Positions 29,683 through 39,450 of a stretch of DNA of 64,000 nt are shown here, piece after piece. This DNA comes from Folioceros fuciformis (taxonomy: Eukaryota; Anthocerotophyta; Anthocerotopsida; Anthocerotales). Both the position numbers and the translations under genes were made by a program. Numbering within the stretch: position 1 is the first letter of the stretch; every line of letters begins with the position of its first letter. The notes beneath the pieces are model-generated. The model worked only from the letters and a program-made list of their open reading frames with translations. It did no database searches and was not told where the DNA came from. Location: NCBI GenBank assembly GCA_049999805.1, contig JBNGIO010006371.1, positions 21,413-85,412 on the forward strand, read 5' to 3'.

Positions 29683-30825
29683 TTATCTGTAGAGTGGAAG
29701 CTGGAATGGTTGTGAGAGACTGCTCTGACGATTTTGCAGGACCATGACGTAGTCAAGGCATATCTGCAAGGTATGGTACAGCTCAGGGCTGAGGGATGTT
29801 CTTGGACTGATAGGATCAGATTCAGCTTCTCCAGTCGCCCGTGCCGCCATGGCCTTAGCCCGGCGCGTGCAGCGGGCGACCACGCGTGCCACCCACTTCT
29901 CGTAGTTCCAGTCCGGGGGCCTCATAGACGGTGCGTTCTGTGCCACCAGCTTCCGAGCAAATCCCTGCTTCGATGATGGTGCCCATGGGAGGCTTGAGTA
30001 TTGTGACGGCGTGAACTCTAAGGGGTGCAAGGTTTGCTCGCCTGCAGTTTGAAATCACCATCATGACGTCACGTCCGAACCTGGGTAACCGTGAATATGA
30101 GCTCCTGCGACGACCTGCTTGATTCCTTCCCTCTTGCAAGTAAAATAACCTCTAGAGTTCTACACGGGAAGGCGGAGCAAACACAGAGCGCACTCAGAAA
30201 TCCCAGCTTGTTCTCCCTCTTGGCCTGCAACGCCGCAACTCGATTATGAAGAGGAAGAATAATCCCACTGGACATGTGAAGGCCACCATGTCTGAGTACT
30301 TCAAGGTCCCGGCCTGTAAGAGCAAGGGATTAATTAGACTTGGACAGCCCATGTGCAACCTGACTTTCTTCAAAGTACAGTGACACCACACAACAAATTC
30401 AAGTTCTGCTCTTCCACTCTCGTGCTTAGTCAGCCTCTCGACCATGTCAAGTAACTTTTGGATGTGCGTGATGAGGTGTATACTTGGACTTGCTTCATCT
30501 CTTTTCTGGTTAACGAGCTCTGGAATCTTCTCAATCACCGATCCTGTGAACACGGCAACGAACTTTAGGGTTTAACTCCCCGCCTCCAGCATGGCCACAA
30601 CCGCTGCAGGTTCTTTTTTGTATGAACGTGCAAGCGGTGAAACCTCATGTCATTGTACTGCAAGTGATATGAACACAAGGCATTGCAATTTGTCGAAGTC
30701 TGTCTTGGAAGGCCATAGACGGAGCACACTCTCCATAATTTTCAAGACTCCAAAAGCATCCATGCATATGGCCCCTTCATCATTCACGTCTGCATTGCTG
30801 TCCTTGGTGCCACAGGCTGAATGCC
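29683..30825 (-). CDS. Unidentified multi-exon protein, probably alpha-helical
   Basis: Several minus-strand segments look coding and are bounded by splice-like sites: about 30825-30659 (DAFGVLKIMESVLRLWPSKT), about 30543-30380 (ELVNQKRDEASPSIHLITHI, LLDMVERLTKHESGR), about 30313-30180 (RHGGLHMSSGIILPLHNRV, ALQAKRENKLGFLS) and about 30041-29683 (WNYEKWVARVVARCTRRAKA). Together they read as a helical-repeat-like protein with a basic C-terminal stretch. I do not recognise a family, and not all junction phases could be reconciled (the first to the second segment is out by one base), so the model is partial. The 5' end is unknown and may extend toward 31.07 kb. A telo-box-like TTTAGGGTTTAA at 30564-30575 falls within an apparent intron. 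The gene converges on NOC4 and is followed upstream by the divergent PPR gene. Confidence 0.45.
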
Positions 30826-31417
30826 CTGCACAAGATGACTACTTTCCCAACATCTCGCCGGCTGGGTACAGGTGGTTCCATGGCTGCACCAACAGTAGAC
30901 AGAACACATATGCATACGTCGATCACCAAAGCCAGGGGCCAGGATGGTACCCGACGACGCCTTCTCCATCGTGAGAAAGTAGCAACATTGTCAGTGGCAG
31001 AAGTGCTGAGACGTTCATTATGGGTGCCCACAGGATTAGCAGGCAGGAAGGCAGCCTGGACCAGGATCACAGACTGGGTAGGTTCTGAGGGGAATCTGTA
31101 ATTGCCAGGCCAGAGTTGCTTTCACCGCGTTTGTGTTTTTGATAGCTGCCGTGCAGGTCTTATCCCGTCTCACGGGGATTGAGGTCCCTCATTGTGTGTG
31201 TCAATTTCGAGATCATGCACCGCTTCAGATTTTCTGGGGCCATGGCTGCCCTTGTGTAGTATTGCAGCGGAGAACCTCCGCTGAGCTCTCCGGGTTAGTG
31301 ACAGGAGCTCGGGAAGCCTTCCGTTCAGCGAAGGCACAGCAGGTCTAGCAGCTGGAGATTCAGGAGACCCAAGAGAGTGTGTGGCAAAACAGCTTCACGG
31401 CAAGCGAGTTCGAGTGA
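30826..31417. other. Region between the unidentified gene and the second PPR gene
   Basis: The region likely holds the 5' end of the minus-strand gene and the promoter and leader of the PPR gene. ORFs on both strands (30591-30974 plus, 30780-31070 minus) overlap and show no domains. Part may be an unrecognised first exon of either neighbour. Confidence 0.35.
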
Positions 31418-33964
31418 ATGGGTCGTGGTGCATCAACATCCAGCTCGAGCGTGACGGGTGCTGGTCATGACTGCAGGCCAGCACGGTATGAGAGGGGTGT
31501 TACGGCTAAGACCGTGACCGCACTATGTCAGCCAGGGCAGCAACGTGAGGCGGCCATTGAGGCTCTGGGAGTTCTGGTACACACGCAAAGCCGGGTCTCC
31601 AGAGCTCTGTTTTACATGGTGCTGAAACAATGTGTGGTCAAGAAGGACCTGCCTCTGAGTCGCCGGCTTCATGCGCTTACTGTGAAAGAGGGGTATGAGA
31701 CGGACACGTTCCTGTGCAACCACATCCTGCGGATGTATGCTTCTCATTCCAGGTTGCAGGAAGCTATGGATGTGTTCGCAATGGTGGCTACGCCAGATGC
31801 CTTCATGTGGTCTTCTATCATATCTGCACATGTTAGGCATGGGCAGGACAAGCAGGCCATAGAACTGTATCATCGGATGCGCGAGTCAAGCGTGAAGCCC
31901 GACGGGCATGTGTTTGTAGCAGCCCTTCAGGCCTGTGCGAAGGGAGGAGACTTGAAATTTGGGCAGCAGGTGCATGATGATGTGTTGGCCAGTGGAGTGG
32001 AGCCTGGCTTGTTTGTCTGTAACGCCTTGGTTCACATGTATGCAAAGTGTGGCAGCTTGGAAGAAGCTGAGAGGGTGTTTGATGAAGTGGAGCAGAAAGA
32101 TGTGGTGACGTGGAATGCCATGATCGCAGGGTATGCCCAGGAGGGCATGGTCGAGGAAGCCCTTCATCTGTACAGTGCTATGCAAGAAGAAGGCTCTGCA
32201 GCTGTACCCACTTCTGTGACATTCGTGTGCATCCTGCAGGCATGTGCTAGTGTGGGGGATTCGGCTTTAGAGAAGGGGAAGCAGCTCCATGCAACTATTA
32301 GAGAACGAGGGCTTGAAGCTGATGTGTTTATAGCCAACAGTCTGATAAACATGTATGCAAAGTGTGGCAGCCTAGAGCTTGCGCGTGGTGTGTTTGACGG
32401 ACAAGGTACCAAAGATGTTGTGACCTGGAATGCCATGATAGCAGGATATTCCCAGCAGGGCATGGGCCAGGAAGCCCTTCGACTTTACAGTGCAATGCAA
32501 GGAGAAGTAGGTGGTGCTGTACCAAATTCTGTCACATTTTTGGGCCTCCTGCAGGCGTGTACATGTTTGGGTGCCTCGGCTTTGGAGAAGGGGAAGGAGC
32601 TTCATGCACAAATTAGTGAACAAGGACACGAAGCTGATGTTTTTGTAGCCAACAGTTTGGTAAACATGTATGCAAAGTGCGGAAGCTTGGAGGACGCACA
32701 AGGTGTTTTTGACAAACTTGTTCAAAAAGATGTTGTCACATGGACTGCTCTGATAGCAGGGTATTGCCAGCAGGGCATGGGCCAGAGAGCTCTTCATCTG
32801 CACAGCTCTATGAAACAAGAGGGCATCGCTAGAACGGACAATGTGATATTTGCGTGCCTCCTTCAGGCGTGCGCACTTGTGGGCACACTGGCTCTGGAGA
32901 AGGGGAAGGAGCTGCATGCACAAATCAGGGAAGAAGGGCATGAAGATGACGTGGTTGTAGCCAACAGTTTGGTAAATATGTACACAAAGTGTGGCAGCAT
33001 GGAAGATGCCCAGAGTGTGTTTGACGGCCTTGTTGTGAAAGATGTCGTGACATGGACAGCTCTATTGGCAGGATATTCCCAGCAGGGCAAGGATCACAAA
33101 TCCCTTCATCTCTACAGAGCTATGCAACAGGAAGGCGTTGCTGTACCCGATTCTCTCACATTTGGGTGCCTGCTGCAGGCATGTGCGAATGTCGCAGCTT
33201 TGCAGCTTGGTAGAGAGCTACATGCAGAGATTAGAGAACAGGGGCTTGTAGCGGATGGACTTGTTGCTAATAGTTTGATAAATATGTATGCAAAGTGCGG
33301 CAGCTTGGACGACGCGCAGAGAGTGTTTGATGCACTTAGCGAAAAGGATGTGGTGACATGGACCGCACTGATGGCAGGCTACACCCGTCAAGGAGCTTGT
33401 GAAGTGGTGTTTGACTTGGTACAGAGAATGAGAGAGGATGGCGTTCACCCGAATGGCATCACGATGCTCAATGTGCTGGCAGTCTGCAGCCATGTGGGTT
33501 TAGTGAGCAAGGGGCAGGAATACTTTGAGGCTATGGGCACCCGGTATGGAGTCACTCCTACGATTGAGCACTTCACATGCATGGTGGACCTCCTGGGCCG
33601 TGCTGGCCAACTGAACGAGTCACTATCTTTGGCTAAGACAATGCCTGTGTTGCCCAATGCTGCAGTCTGGCACACACTACTGGGTGCTTGCCGAAAGTGG
33701 AGCAATGTGGAGGTGGGACGTCACGCATTTGACGAAGCGATGAAGCTGGACAAGAAAGATGCGGCAGCACATGTGTTAATGTCCAACATTTACACAAGTG
33801 CCCATATGTGGGAGCAGGCAGCAGAGATCCAAGTTAGGAGGAAAGCTGTGGGGGCACGGAAGCAACCAGGCCAGAGCTGGTGGACAGACATGGACGGTGT
33901 GGTGCGTAGTTTTTTGGTTTCGGGCAAGCAGAAACATCCTAATACGAGTGCTTTCGAAGCATGA
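31418..33964 (+). CDS. PLS-class PPR protein, C-terminus ends within the E domain
   Basis: A single exon of 848 codons. After a Ser/Arg-rich leader (GRGASTSSSSVTGAGHDCRP, compatible with a transit peptide) the protein is almost all PPR motifs in P-L-S triplets of about 103-105 residues. Successive triplets are strikingly alike: NSLxNMYAKCGSLEDAQ, VFDxLVxKDVVTWTALIAGY, SQQGMGQEALxLYSAMQ, LLQACAxVGxxALEKGKELH recur five or six times. The end has the usual TIEHFTCMVDLLGRAGQL and E-domain VWHTLLGACRKW, then GQSWWTDMDGVVRSFLVSGK, and stops a few residues into the E+ region with no DYW domain. An RNA-binding role in mitochondria or plastids, probably editing with a partner deaminase, is inferred from class. 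It shares architecture with the PPR at 3.5-5.9 kb but the repeats differ, so they are not recent duplicates of each other. Confidence 0.93.
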   Translation: MGRGASTSSSSVTGAGHDCRPARYERGVTAKTVTALCQPGQQREAAIEALGVLVHTQSRVSRALFYMVLKQCVVKKDLPLSRRLHALTVKEGYETDTFLCNHILRMYASHSRLQEAMDVFAMVATPDAFMWSSIISAHVRHGQDKQAIELYHRMRESSVKPDGHVFVAALQACAKGGDLKFGQQVHDDVLASGVEPGLFVCNALVHMYAKCGSLEEAERVFDEVEQKDVVTWNAMIAGYAQEGMVEEALHLYSAMQEEGSAAVPTSVTFVCILQACASVGDSALEKGKQLHATIRERGLEADVFIANSLINMYAKCGSLELARGVFDGQGTKDVVTWNAMIAGYSQQGMGQEALRLYSAMQGEVGGAVPNSVTFLGLLQACTCLGASALEKGKELHAQISEQGHEADVFVANSLVNMYAKCGSLEDAQGVFDKLVQKDVVTWTALIAGYCQQGMGQRALHLHSSMKQEGIARTDNVIFACLLQACALVGTLALEKGKELHAQIREEGHEDDVVVANSLVNMYTKCGSMEDAQSVFDGLVVKDVVTWTALLAGYSQQGKDHKSLHLYRAMQQEGVAVPDSLTFGCLLQACANVAALQLGRELHAEIREQGLVADGLVANSLINMYAKCGSLDDAQRVFDALSEKDVVTWTALMAGYTRQGACEVVFDLVQRMREDGVHPNGITMLNVLAVCSHVGLVSKGQEYFEAMGTRYGVTPTIEHFTCMVDLLGRAGQLNESLSLAKTMPVLPNAAVWHTLLGACRKWSNVEVGRHAFDEAMKLDKKDAAAHVLMSNIYTSAHMWEQAAEIQVRRKAVGARKQPGQSWWTDMDGVVRSFLVSGKQKHPNTSAFEA

Positions 33965-34351
33965 GGAAGGCTATGTGGCACATCTGGACTCGTCACTGGC
34001 AGGCAGATTTATTGACACTTCAAAGGTTCTCGCAAATCTGGTTACACCATCTTCGTGTTCCTCTAGAGATAGTAGGTGCAAAATCGGATCCTTCCATATC
34101 GGGGAACAGTGGGGGTGGAATTGGAAGGTGTCCTCGACAGTGCACTGATCAACGTCGCCTGGCTGCGGACCTATTCATCTCGACAGTGTCAGGTGAACCC
34201 CGAAAGCCCTAGACCTGTGTCCATAGGACATGCGTGAATTAAGGGTTTAGGGTTTTAGGATTTAGAGTTTTCGAGGTGATGCGGGTGTAGAAAACCACTG
34301 GGTTCGAGTAGCCTTGAGTCCTTTAGGGAGAAGCGGCTGGGAGCTGGAGAG
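33965..34351. promoter_or_regulatory. PPR 3' flank and L1-domain gene promoter with telo-box
   Basis: About 390 bases between two plus-strand genes. TTAAGGGTTTAGGGTTTTAGG at about 34239-34259, a reverse-orientation double telo-box, lies roughly 95 bases before the start of the L1-domain protein. This fits telo-box control of ribosome-related genes. Confidence 0.6.
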
Positions 34352-35560
34352 ATGTCTGCCGCGGCCGGCGGAGGTAAAAAGGTGAGGAGCAGAGTCGAAG
34401 ATGAACGCATCTCGAAGGCTGTCGATTCTCTGCTGAGATGGCTGGACTCGCAGAAATCGGGAAGGATGGCGGAGCTTGTTGAGGATGACGAGCTCCTCTA
34501 TGTCGTGGTGTCGATGAAGAAGGTACCGGAGATAGCGCGCACGAATCCTTACAGGATCCCATTGCCTCACCCTCTCTTTCCTCTGGATGGTTCGCAAGAG
34601 GTCTGCCTGTTTGTGAGCGACCGGGAGTCGGGTATGAAGCAAAAGGAAGCCAAAGAGAGGGTTGCGCAGGAGGGAATAGCTGTTCAGAAGGTGGTGGCGT
34701 TGTCTAAGCTGAAGAAGAATTACTTCGCGTACGAGGCCAAGAGGAAGCTGTGTGGCTCCTATGACTTGTTCTTGGCGGACGATAGGATTCTTTCGGAACT
34801 CCCGAAGTGTCTCGGGAAGACATTTTTCAAGAAGAAAAAGCATCCTATTCCGGTTAGGTTGTCCAGGGGGCATTGGAAAGGGCAGATCACGGCTGCGTGC
34901 AGCTCCACTTTTTTCTATCTGGCGCGAGGAACGTGCAGTGTGATTAAGGCTGCCAGGGTCGCTCAACCCAGGGATGAGATAAGGGACAACATCCTAGCTA
35001 TCGTAGAAGGGGTAGCTAACCTCATCCCGAAGAAGTGGTCCAACATCCAGTCTATTTATTTGAAGACGTTGGAGTCCTTGTCACTTCCACTGTATCAGGC
35101 GCTTCCGGACCTCCCCTTGAAGATCGAGGTCGGCAGGAAGTCGGAGTCTCAGGATTTGGGGATCTCTACGGAGGGCATAATAGAGGAGGGCACGTCGAAG
35201 GAGAGGCTCTCGAAGGAGATCGTGGGAAAGGAGGGGCTCTCGAAGGAGAGCAAGTCGAAGGAGGGTATTTCGAAGAAGTCCAAGGTAAAGGAGGAGACCT
35301 CTAAGGAGAGCAACGTAAAGGAGAGGACCTCTAAGGAGAGCAAGGTAAAGGAGGGGACCTGTAAGGAGAGCAAGGGGAAAGAGGGGATCTTGAAGGAGAG
35401 CAACGCAAAGGAGGGGATCCCGAAGGAGACCAACACCAAGAAGAACAAGACGGAGGATAGGGGAAATGTGAAAGAGAGCAAGGCGGCTGTTGAAGTTGAG
35501 TCTTCGAAGAAAAGGAGACAAGTAGAAACTCCGAGGAAGTCGAAGAAGAGTCGAGCTTGA
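34352..35560 (+). CDS. Ribosomal L1-domain nucleolar protein (RSL1D1-like)
   Basis: A single exon of 402 codons. Residues 18-260 match the plant L1-domain protein family: ISKAVDSLLRWLDSQKSGR, YVVVSMKKVPEIARTNPYRI, PLPHPLFP, KVVALSKLKKNYFAYEAKRK, LCGSYDLFLADDRI, LPKCLGKTFFKKKKHPIPV and GTCSVIKAARV, ending ESLSLPLYQALP. Residues from about 275 on are a low-complexity charged tail built from imperfect units of KEGxSKESK type (35190-35440), followed by a basic Lys/Arg cluster (SSKKRRQ, RKSKKSRA) likely to be a nucleolar signal. Relatives (RSL1D1, yeast Utp30/Cic1) take part in pre-rRNA processing. The gene has a telo-box promoter. The repeat tail is probably disordered and variable in length. Large antisense ORFs here are shadows of the repeats. 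Confidence 0.9.
   Translation: MSAAAGGGKKVRSRVEDERISKAVDSLLRWLDSQKSGRMAELVEDDELLYVVVSMKKVPEIARTNPYRIPLPHPLFPLDGSQEVCLFVSDRESGMKQKEAKERVAQEGIAVQKVVALSKLKKNYFAYEAKRKLCGSYDLFLADDRILSELPKCLGKTFFKKKKHPIPVRLSRGHWKGQITAACSSTFFYLARGTCSVIKAARVAQPRDEIRDNILAIVEGVANLIPKKWSNIQSIYLKTLESLSLPLYQALPDLPLKIEVGRKSESQDLGISTEGIIEEGTSKERLSKEIVGKEGLSKESKSKEGISKKSKVKEETSKESNVKERTSKESKVKEGTCKESKGKEGILKESNAKEGIPKETNTKKNKTEDRGNVKESKAAVEVESSKKRRQVETPRKSKKSRA
35190..35440 (+). repeat. In-frame imperfect tandem repeat (KEG-SKES units)
   Basis: Units of about 30-36 bases with core AAGGAGAGCAAGGTAAAGGAG recur at least seven times within the C-terminal tail of the L1-domain protein. Unit length is a multiple of three, so copy-number change keeps the frame. 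Confidence 0.85.
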
Positions 35561-36668
35561 CTCGAAAGGTGCACGACAGAGTACTCCAATGAGGGACGTC
35601 GCTTGCTCCCTTTTTCCTGGTTTACTGGATTTGTTTATGGCGGACTGCGAAATGGTGCTTCAACGTACCTTCTTTTTTGGGGCATGAGGGTTAAAGGTCC
35701 TCTTTAGGGTTAAAGGTCCTCTTTGGGACTTCCGTTTAGTGAGGAGATGAGCATGCAGAGAGCGAGGGAGTATGCATCCGACAAAACCATGTATTCGCAG
35801 GCACGTCCGGCCTGTCTCCTTGCTGCACAACGGGAACCTGTATTACAAATGTGGAGATGGAGGTGATGCATCCCAGGAGCCCAAGTCGCAGAAGTCCCCT
35901 AAGTAGGATAGCATTTCAATTGTTGGCCTGAAACAAGAGACGAGGCTAGCAATGAGACTTATGTACCGCAAAATTCTTGCACCTGAACAAGGAGAAGCGC
36001 TGGCATGACCTCCTGCACTGCGAAGGTGGTCTTATTGCTGCCGTGCTCTTAACCTACGTGGCCGGTCTTCGTACTACGAGGCTGCACGGTACGGGCGCGG
36101 AACCGGGGTACGGATAGACCTCTGTATCCCTCTTGGCACTTGCGCAGTCTCGGTTTGCTTTCAGCTCTTGTGCCATGAGTAAGTAATTATTAATAAATGA
36201 AAATTATCATTATTGCCCAAGACTAAGGGGCAAGTGGCGGTCCCTGTGAGGACACAACAACACACCCCAGCTGCTTCGTCCTCGCCCGCCATAAGCAGAT
36301 CCACAAAAATCATGTTGACGGCCTTTTCTTTTCTTGAATCGCTCCAATGCGACTGCGTCTTAGCTGAATCTGTTGGTCGCCCTTCATGGTTGGAGTAGAA
36401 ATTCCAGTTTGGGTACTCCCTGCTTCCATCAACTAGAATCTAGATTGGGTGATGCCCGGTGATTTGGGGTGAACTTCGAGAAGGTGCTGGGTTCTTGTAG
36501 TTGGAACTTGGAAGCTCAAACGTGAGACGTCAAGCTTAGGCGAACATGAGCAATTCAAATCACAACGGTCACAAACGTATTTGATAAGCACCAAGCCTTT
36601 GGCCAGTGGATGCCGCATGATTTCGGCAGGGTGCTTGAGCTTGCGGGAGGTACACAGGATCACCGGTA
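35561..36668. other. Intergenic region with a 19-bp tandem duplication
   Basis: About 1.1 kb without a recognised gene. AGGGTTAAAGGTCCTCTTT occurs twice in direct tandem at 35687-35705 and 35706-35724; each copy contains a half telo-box. ORFs are short and unconvincing. Confidence 0.5.
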
Positions 36669-38543
36669 TTGAGCGTGGAGACAATCTTTGCCCCGCTTTG
36701 GCCGTCCAGATTATCTACTGGACTGAAGTCCCGGTCATCTACTGGACTGAACAGGATTTTTAGCATCCCGGGCATGACGAGGCAATGGAATGGGCTGGAT
36801 CACCGAAATCAACTGGCAAAGATAGCTAGCCCCCATGAGCTTTCTAAAGAGGACGTGGGGCCCGGTGGGATCGATTCTGAACTTAGGAATGTGAGAATTG
36901 GTGGGATCGATCCTGGACATGAGGATGTGGAACCCGGAGAGATCAATCCTGAACATAACGCTGTGGAACCTGGACGGACCAATCCTGAACATATTAACGA
37001 TATGGAGCATGGTGGTATCAAATCTGAACATGGGGATATTGAGCCCAATAAGATTTCTGACGGTGAGAATTCTCGAGATGATGATGATAATGTTTCGAAG
37101 ACGGTGAGGGACGCTTGTTCTGGTGAGAATAGTCAAGATGATGAATCTGGTGATCATTTTGAGGATGAGGAAAGCCATCAGGATGAGCTGAATTCACAGC
37201 ATGAGTGTATAAATTGCCACACTGAACATAAGGCGAAGGATCGGGATGAGGAAAGAGATCAAGGTTGGTTGGGATGTCAGAATGAGGAAGCAAATCTCTC
37301 GAAGCTTGCAACGTATAGGAAGGAAATGTCATCAAGGTTACCGTTCGACAAGCCTGAGGAGCCTCCTCATCATGAAGATGAAGATGAAGATAAAGAGGCG
37401 GATCCGGATGAGGGAAGAGATCTAGATGGGGCGAGAGATCAGGATGAAGACATAAATCACTCGGAACATGCACTGTATAGTACGGAGAAGCCACAAATGA
37501 TACTGTGCGATGAGCCTGGGAAGCATCCGGATCCTGAAGACGAGGATCGGGGTGAGGAAAGACATCAAGATGGGGCGAGAGATTTGGATGACACAACAAT
37601 TGCCTTGCAACTTGCAATTGGAATGGTAAGGGCGGCAATAATGCCACGCCTAATGTTCGGTGTTCCTCCTGATGGTGCGGGACAGTATCAGAAGGGGTTG
37701 AAAGATCGTCATGAGCACACAATTACCAAAGACCATGCAGATGATACGTCTACGTTGCAAATTGTTCCAAGGCTTCTGTTCGATAAGCCTGGTGAGTCTG
37801 AGGAGGACGAGGAGGAGTGCGAGGAGTGTCGGGATGAGGACGAGAAAGAGCATGATGAGGAAAAAGAGGATGAAGATGACTACCAGGATGAGGAGGAGGA
37901 TCAAAATGAGGAGGAGAAGGAATATCAGAATGAGGAGAAGGAGGAGGAGGAGGAGTATGAAGATGAGGATGAGGAGAAGTACGAGGATGAGGAGAAGTAC
38001 GAGGATGAGGGGGGGCATCAGAATGAGGAGTATGAGGCTGAGGAGGTGTATCAGAATGAGGAGGAGCATCATAAAGAGGAGGAGTATGAGGGTGATGACG
38101 GGTATCACAATGAGGAGGATCCGGCGGACGAGGATGCAGAGGACGATGAGGATGCAGAGAACGATGAGGATCCTAAGGATCTAGAGGAGGAGGAGGAGGA
38201 GAATCCTAACGATGCAGAGGAGGAGGAGGAGGATGAGGATCCTAAGGATGCAGAGGAGGATGAGGATCCTAACAATGCAGAGGAGGATGAGGATCCTAAC
38301 AATGCAGAGGAGGAGGAGGATGAGGATGCGGAGAAGGACGAGGTGGAGGTGGAGAATGACGATGAGGATGCAGAGGAGGATGAGCATGAGGATGCGGAGG
38401 AGGATGAGCATGAGGATGCGGAGGAGTATCAGCATGACGAGGAGGATCAGGATGAGCAGGAGAAGGTTTCCGAGATATTGGACGACGAGACAGGAAGGGA
38501 TACGATGACAAATCATTCCACCGATTCTGAAATGAATGAATGA
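36669..38543 (+). CDS. Highly acidic Glu/Asp-rich repeat protein of unknown function
   Basis: An open frame of 624 codons. Residues about 55-130 carry units of roughly 11-13 residues with the pattern VEPGxINPEH (for example EDVEPGEINPEHNAVEPG). A mid part (about 150-350) contains repeated DEERDQ, PEDEDRGEERHQDGARDLDD and PxxLFDKPGE segments. From about residue 375 the protein is nearly pure Glu/Asp with Tyr, His and Asn, encoded by GAGGAT/GAGGAG-type codons (37795-38470). No known domain is seen. Such acidic tracts occur in nucleolar, chromatin and histone-binding proteins, but that is only analogy. The start is uncertain: the first 40 residues are unlike the rest, and the codon at 36774 (MTRQW) is an alternative. 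Similar acidic coding sequence continues downstream in other frames, so the gene may be longer and spliced, or frame-shifted. The antisense Leu/Ile-rich ORFs are shadows. Confidence 0.6.
   Translation: MSVETIFAPLWPSRLSTGLKSRSSTGLNRIFSIPGMTRQWNGLDHRNQLAKIASPHELSKEDVGPGGIDSELRNVRIGGIDPGHEDVEPGEINPEHNAVEPGRTNPEHINDMEHGGIKSEHGDIEPNKISDGENSRDDDDNVSKTVRDACSGENSQDDESGDHFEDEESHQDELNSQHECINCHTEHKAKDRDEERDQGWLGCQNEEANLSKLATYRKEMSSRLPFDKPEEPPHHEDEDEDKEADPDEGRDLDGARDQDEDINHSEHALYSTEKPQMILCDEPGKHPDPEDEDRGEERHQDGARDLDDTTIALQLAIGMVRAAIMPRLMFGVPPDGAGQYQKGLKDRHEHTITKDHADDTSTLQIVPRLLFDKPGESEEDEEECEECRDEDEKEHDEEKEDEDDYQDEEEDQNEEEKEYQNEEKEEEEEYEDEDEEKYEDEEKYEDEGGHQNEEYEAEEVYQNEEEHHKEEEYEGDDGYHNEEDPADEDAEDDEDAENDEDPKDLEEEEEENPNDAEEEEEDEDPKDAEEDEDPNNAEEDEDPNNAEEEEDEDAEKDEVEVENDDEDAEEDEHEDAEEDEHEDAEEYQHDEEDQDEQEKVSEILDDETGRDTMTNHSTDSEMNE
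37795..38470 (+). repeat. GAGGAT/GAGGAG low-complexity purine-rich tract
   Basis: Nearly 700 bases of G/A/T-rich near-microsatellite sequence with local tandem units such as GATCCTAACAATGCAGAGGAG (38220-38320) and GAGCATGAGGATGCGGAGGA (38380-38430). It encodes the acidic tail of the overlapping protein and is open in more than one frame. Confidence 0.85.
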
Positions 38544-39450
38544 ATGGGTGATCATCCTTGTAAGATTATCGGACTATGCGTGCCCCGAGCATCCTGGGGA
38601 TGAGGAGGATGAGGACAAGGAAAGAGCTCAGGACGAGGAAACAAATAAAGTGGAATCAGAGACGTGTATAGTTTTGATGTTAGTTCGAAGGACCCTGCAC
38701 GTTGTATCTGATGAGCAATGCAAACATGAGCAGGAGGATCAGAATCAGAATGAGGACGAAGCGACGAGGGTTTAAAACTTCTTGGGCAACGGCGAGGGGC
38801 ACTGTGACCTCAAGGACGTTCCTGTGGAGCTCGGTGAGTGTTCAGAACAGAGGGGCGTTGAGCCGGGTGCACGTCGTGAACTTGAGGACGTTGATCCCGG
38901 TGAACACTATGAACAAGAGGACGTCGGGGCCCGCGATCATCAGGAAGGGGGATCAGGATAGGGAGAGAGGTGAACCGATGGACGCATCCGCAATCCATTC
39001 AGATACGGAAGGCATGGTTTCATCGGAATCAGACGATCAGTCTGATCACTAGACTCTGGAAGCCATTGGGTAGGCAAGGACGTTGAGCTCGACGACAGTT
39101 CTGGCAAAGGCATGGTTGATGACAGCAGTCCTTCGATGACACCCGCGATTATGAACCCAGTAACGCAGTGGGGACATGAGAATGAAACTGCCCATGATCA
39201 GGACGAAAATACTTATCAGGATAACAGACGAGCTCAGGTCTTGGGCAATTCTTGTGTTCTAGGAGACAGAACTTTCAACAGAGGATGTGAAGGCCAGTGA
39301 GCATTCAGATCAGGGGGACGCGGATCCTCGCCGACATCAAGAACAAAAGAGGGCATCTGAGGTTCGTAGTGATCGGAGTAAGAACTGGTATCTTGAACCA
39401 TTGGCTGTGTCTCCGGTTGGGGGTCCCACAAAGGATGTTACATCTGAGGT
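38544..39450 (+). pseudogene. Frame-shifted or spliced continuation of the acidic repeat gene
   Basis: After the stop at 38543 acidic coding-like segments continue in alternating frames: CPEHPGDEEDEDKERAQDEE (about 38579), VEPGARRELEDVDPGEH (about 38856), DDSSPSMTPAIMNPVTQWGH (about 39115) and EDVKASEHSDQGDADP (about 39283). The EPG...EDV...PGEH module at 38.86 kb is the same as that near the N-terminus of the open frame upstream. Either these are further exons of one gene, or an ancestral longer gene has been broken by frameshifts. I could not find a full set of in-phase GT-AG junctions by eye. Confidence 0.45.

Noticed and set aside
31523-33705. Long minus-strand ORFs opposite the second PPR gene
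   Set aside because: They are Cys/His/Val-rich antisense reads of repeated PPR codons, recur with the repeat period and have no domains.
37018-38555. Minus-strand Leu/Ile- and Ser-rich ORFs opposite the acidic repeat
   Set aside because: They are complements of GAG/GAT codon repeats (CTC/ATC), which produce artificial hydrophobic or Ser-rich proteins, not transmembrane proteins.
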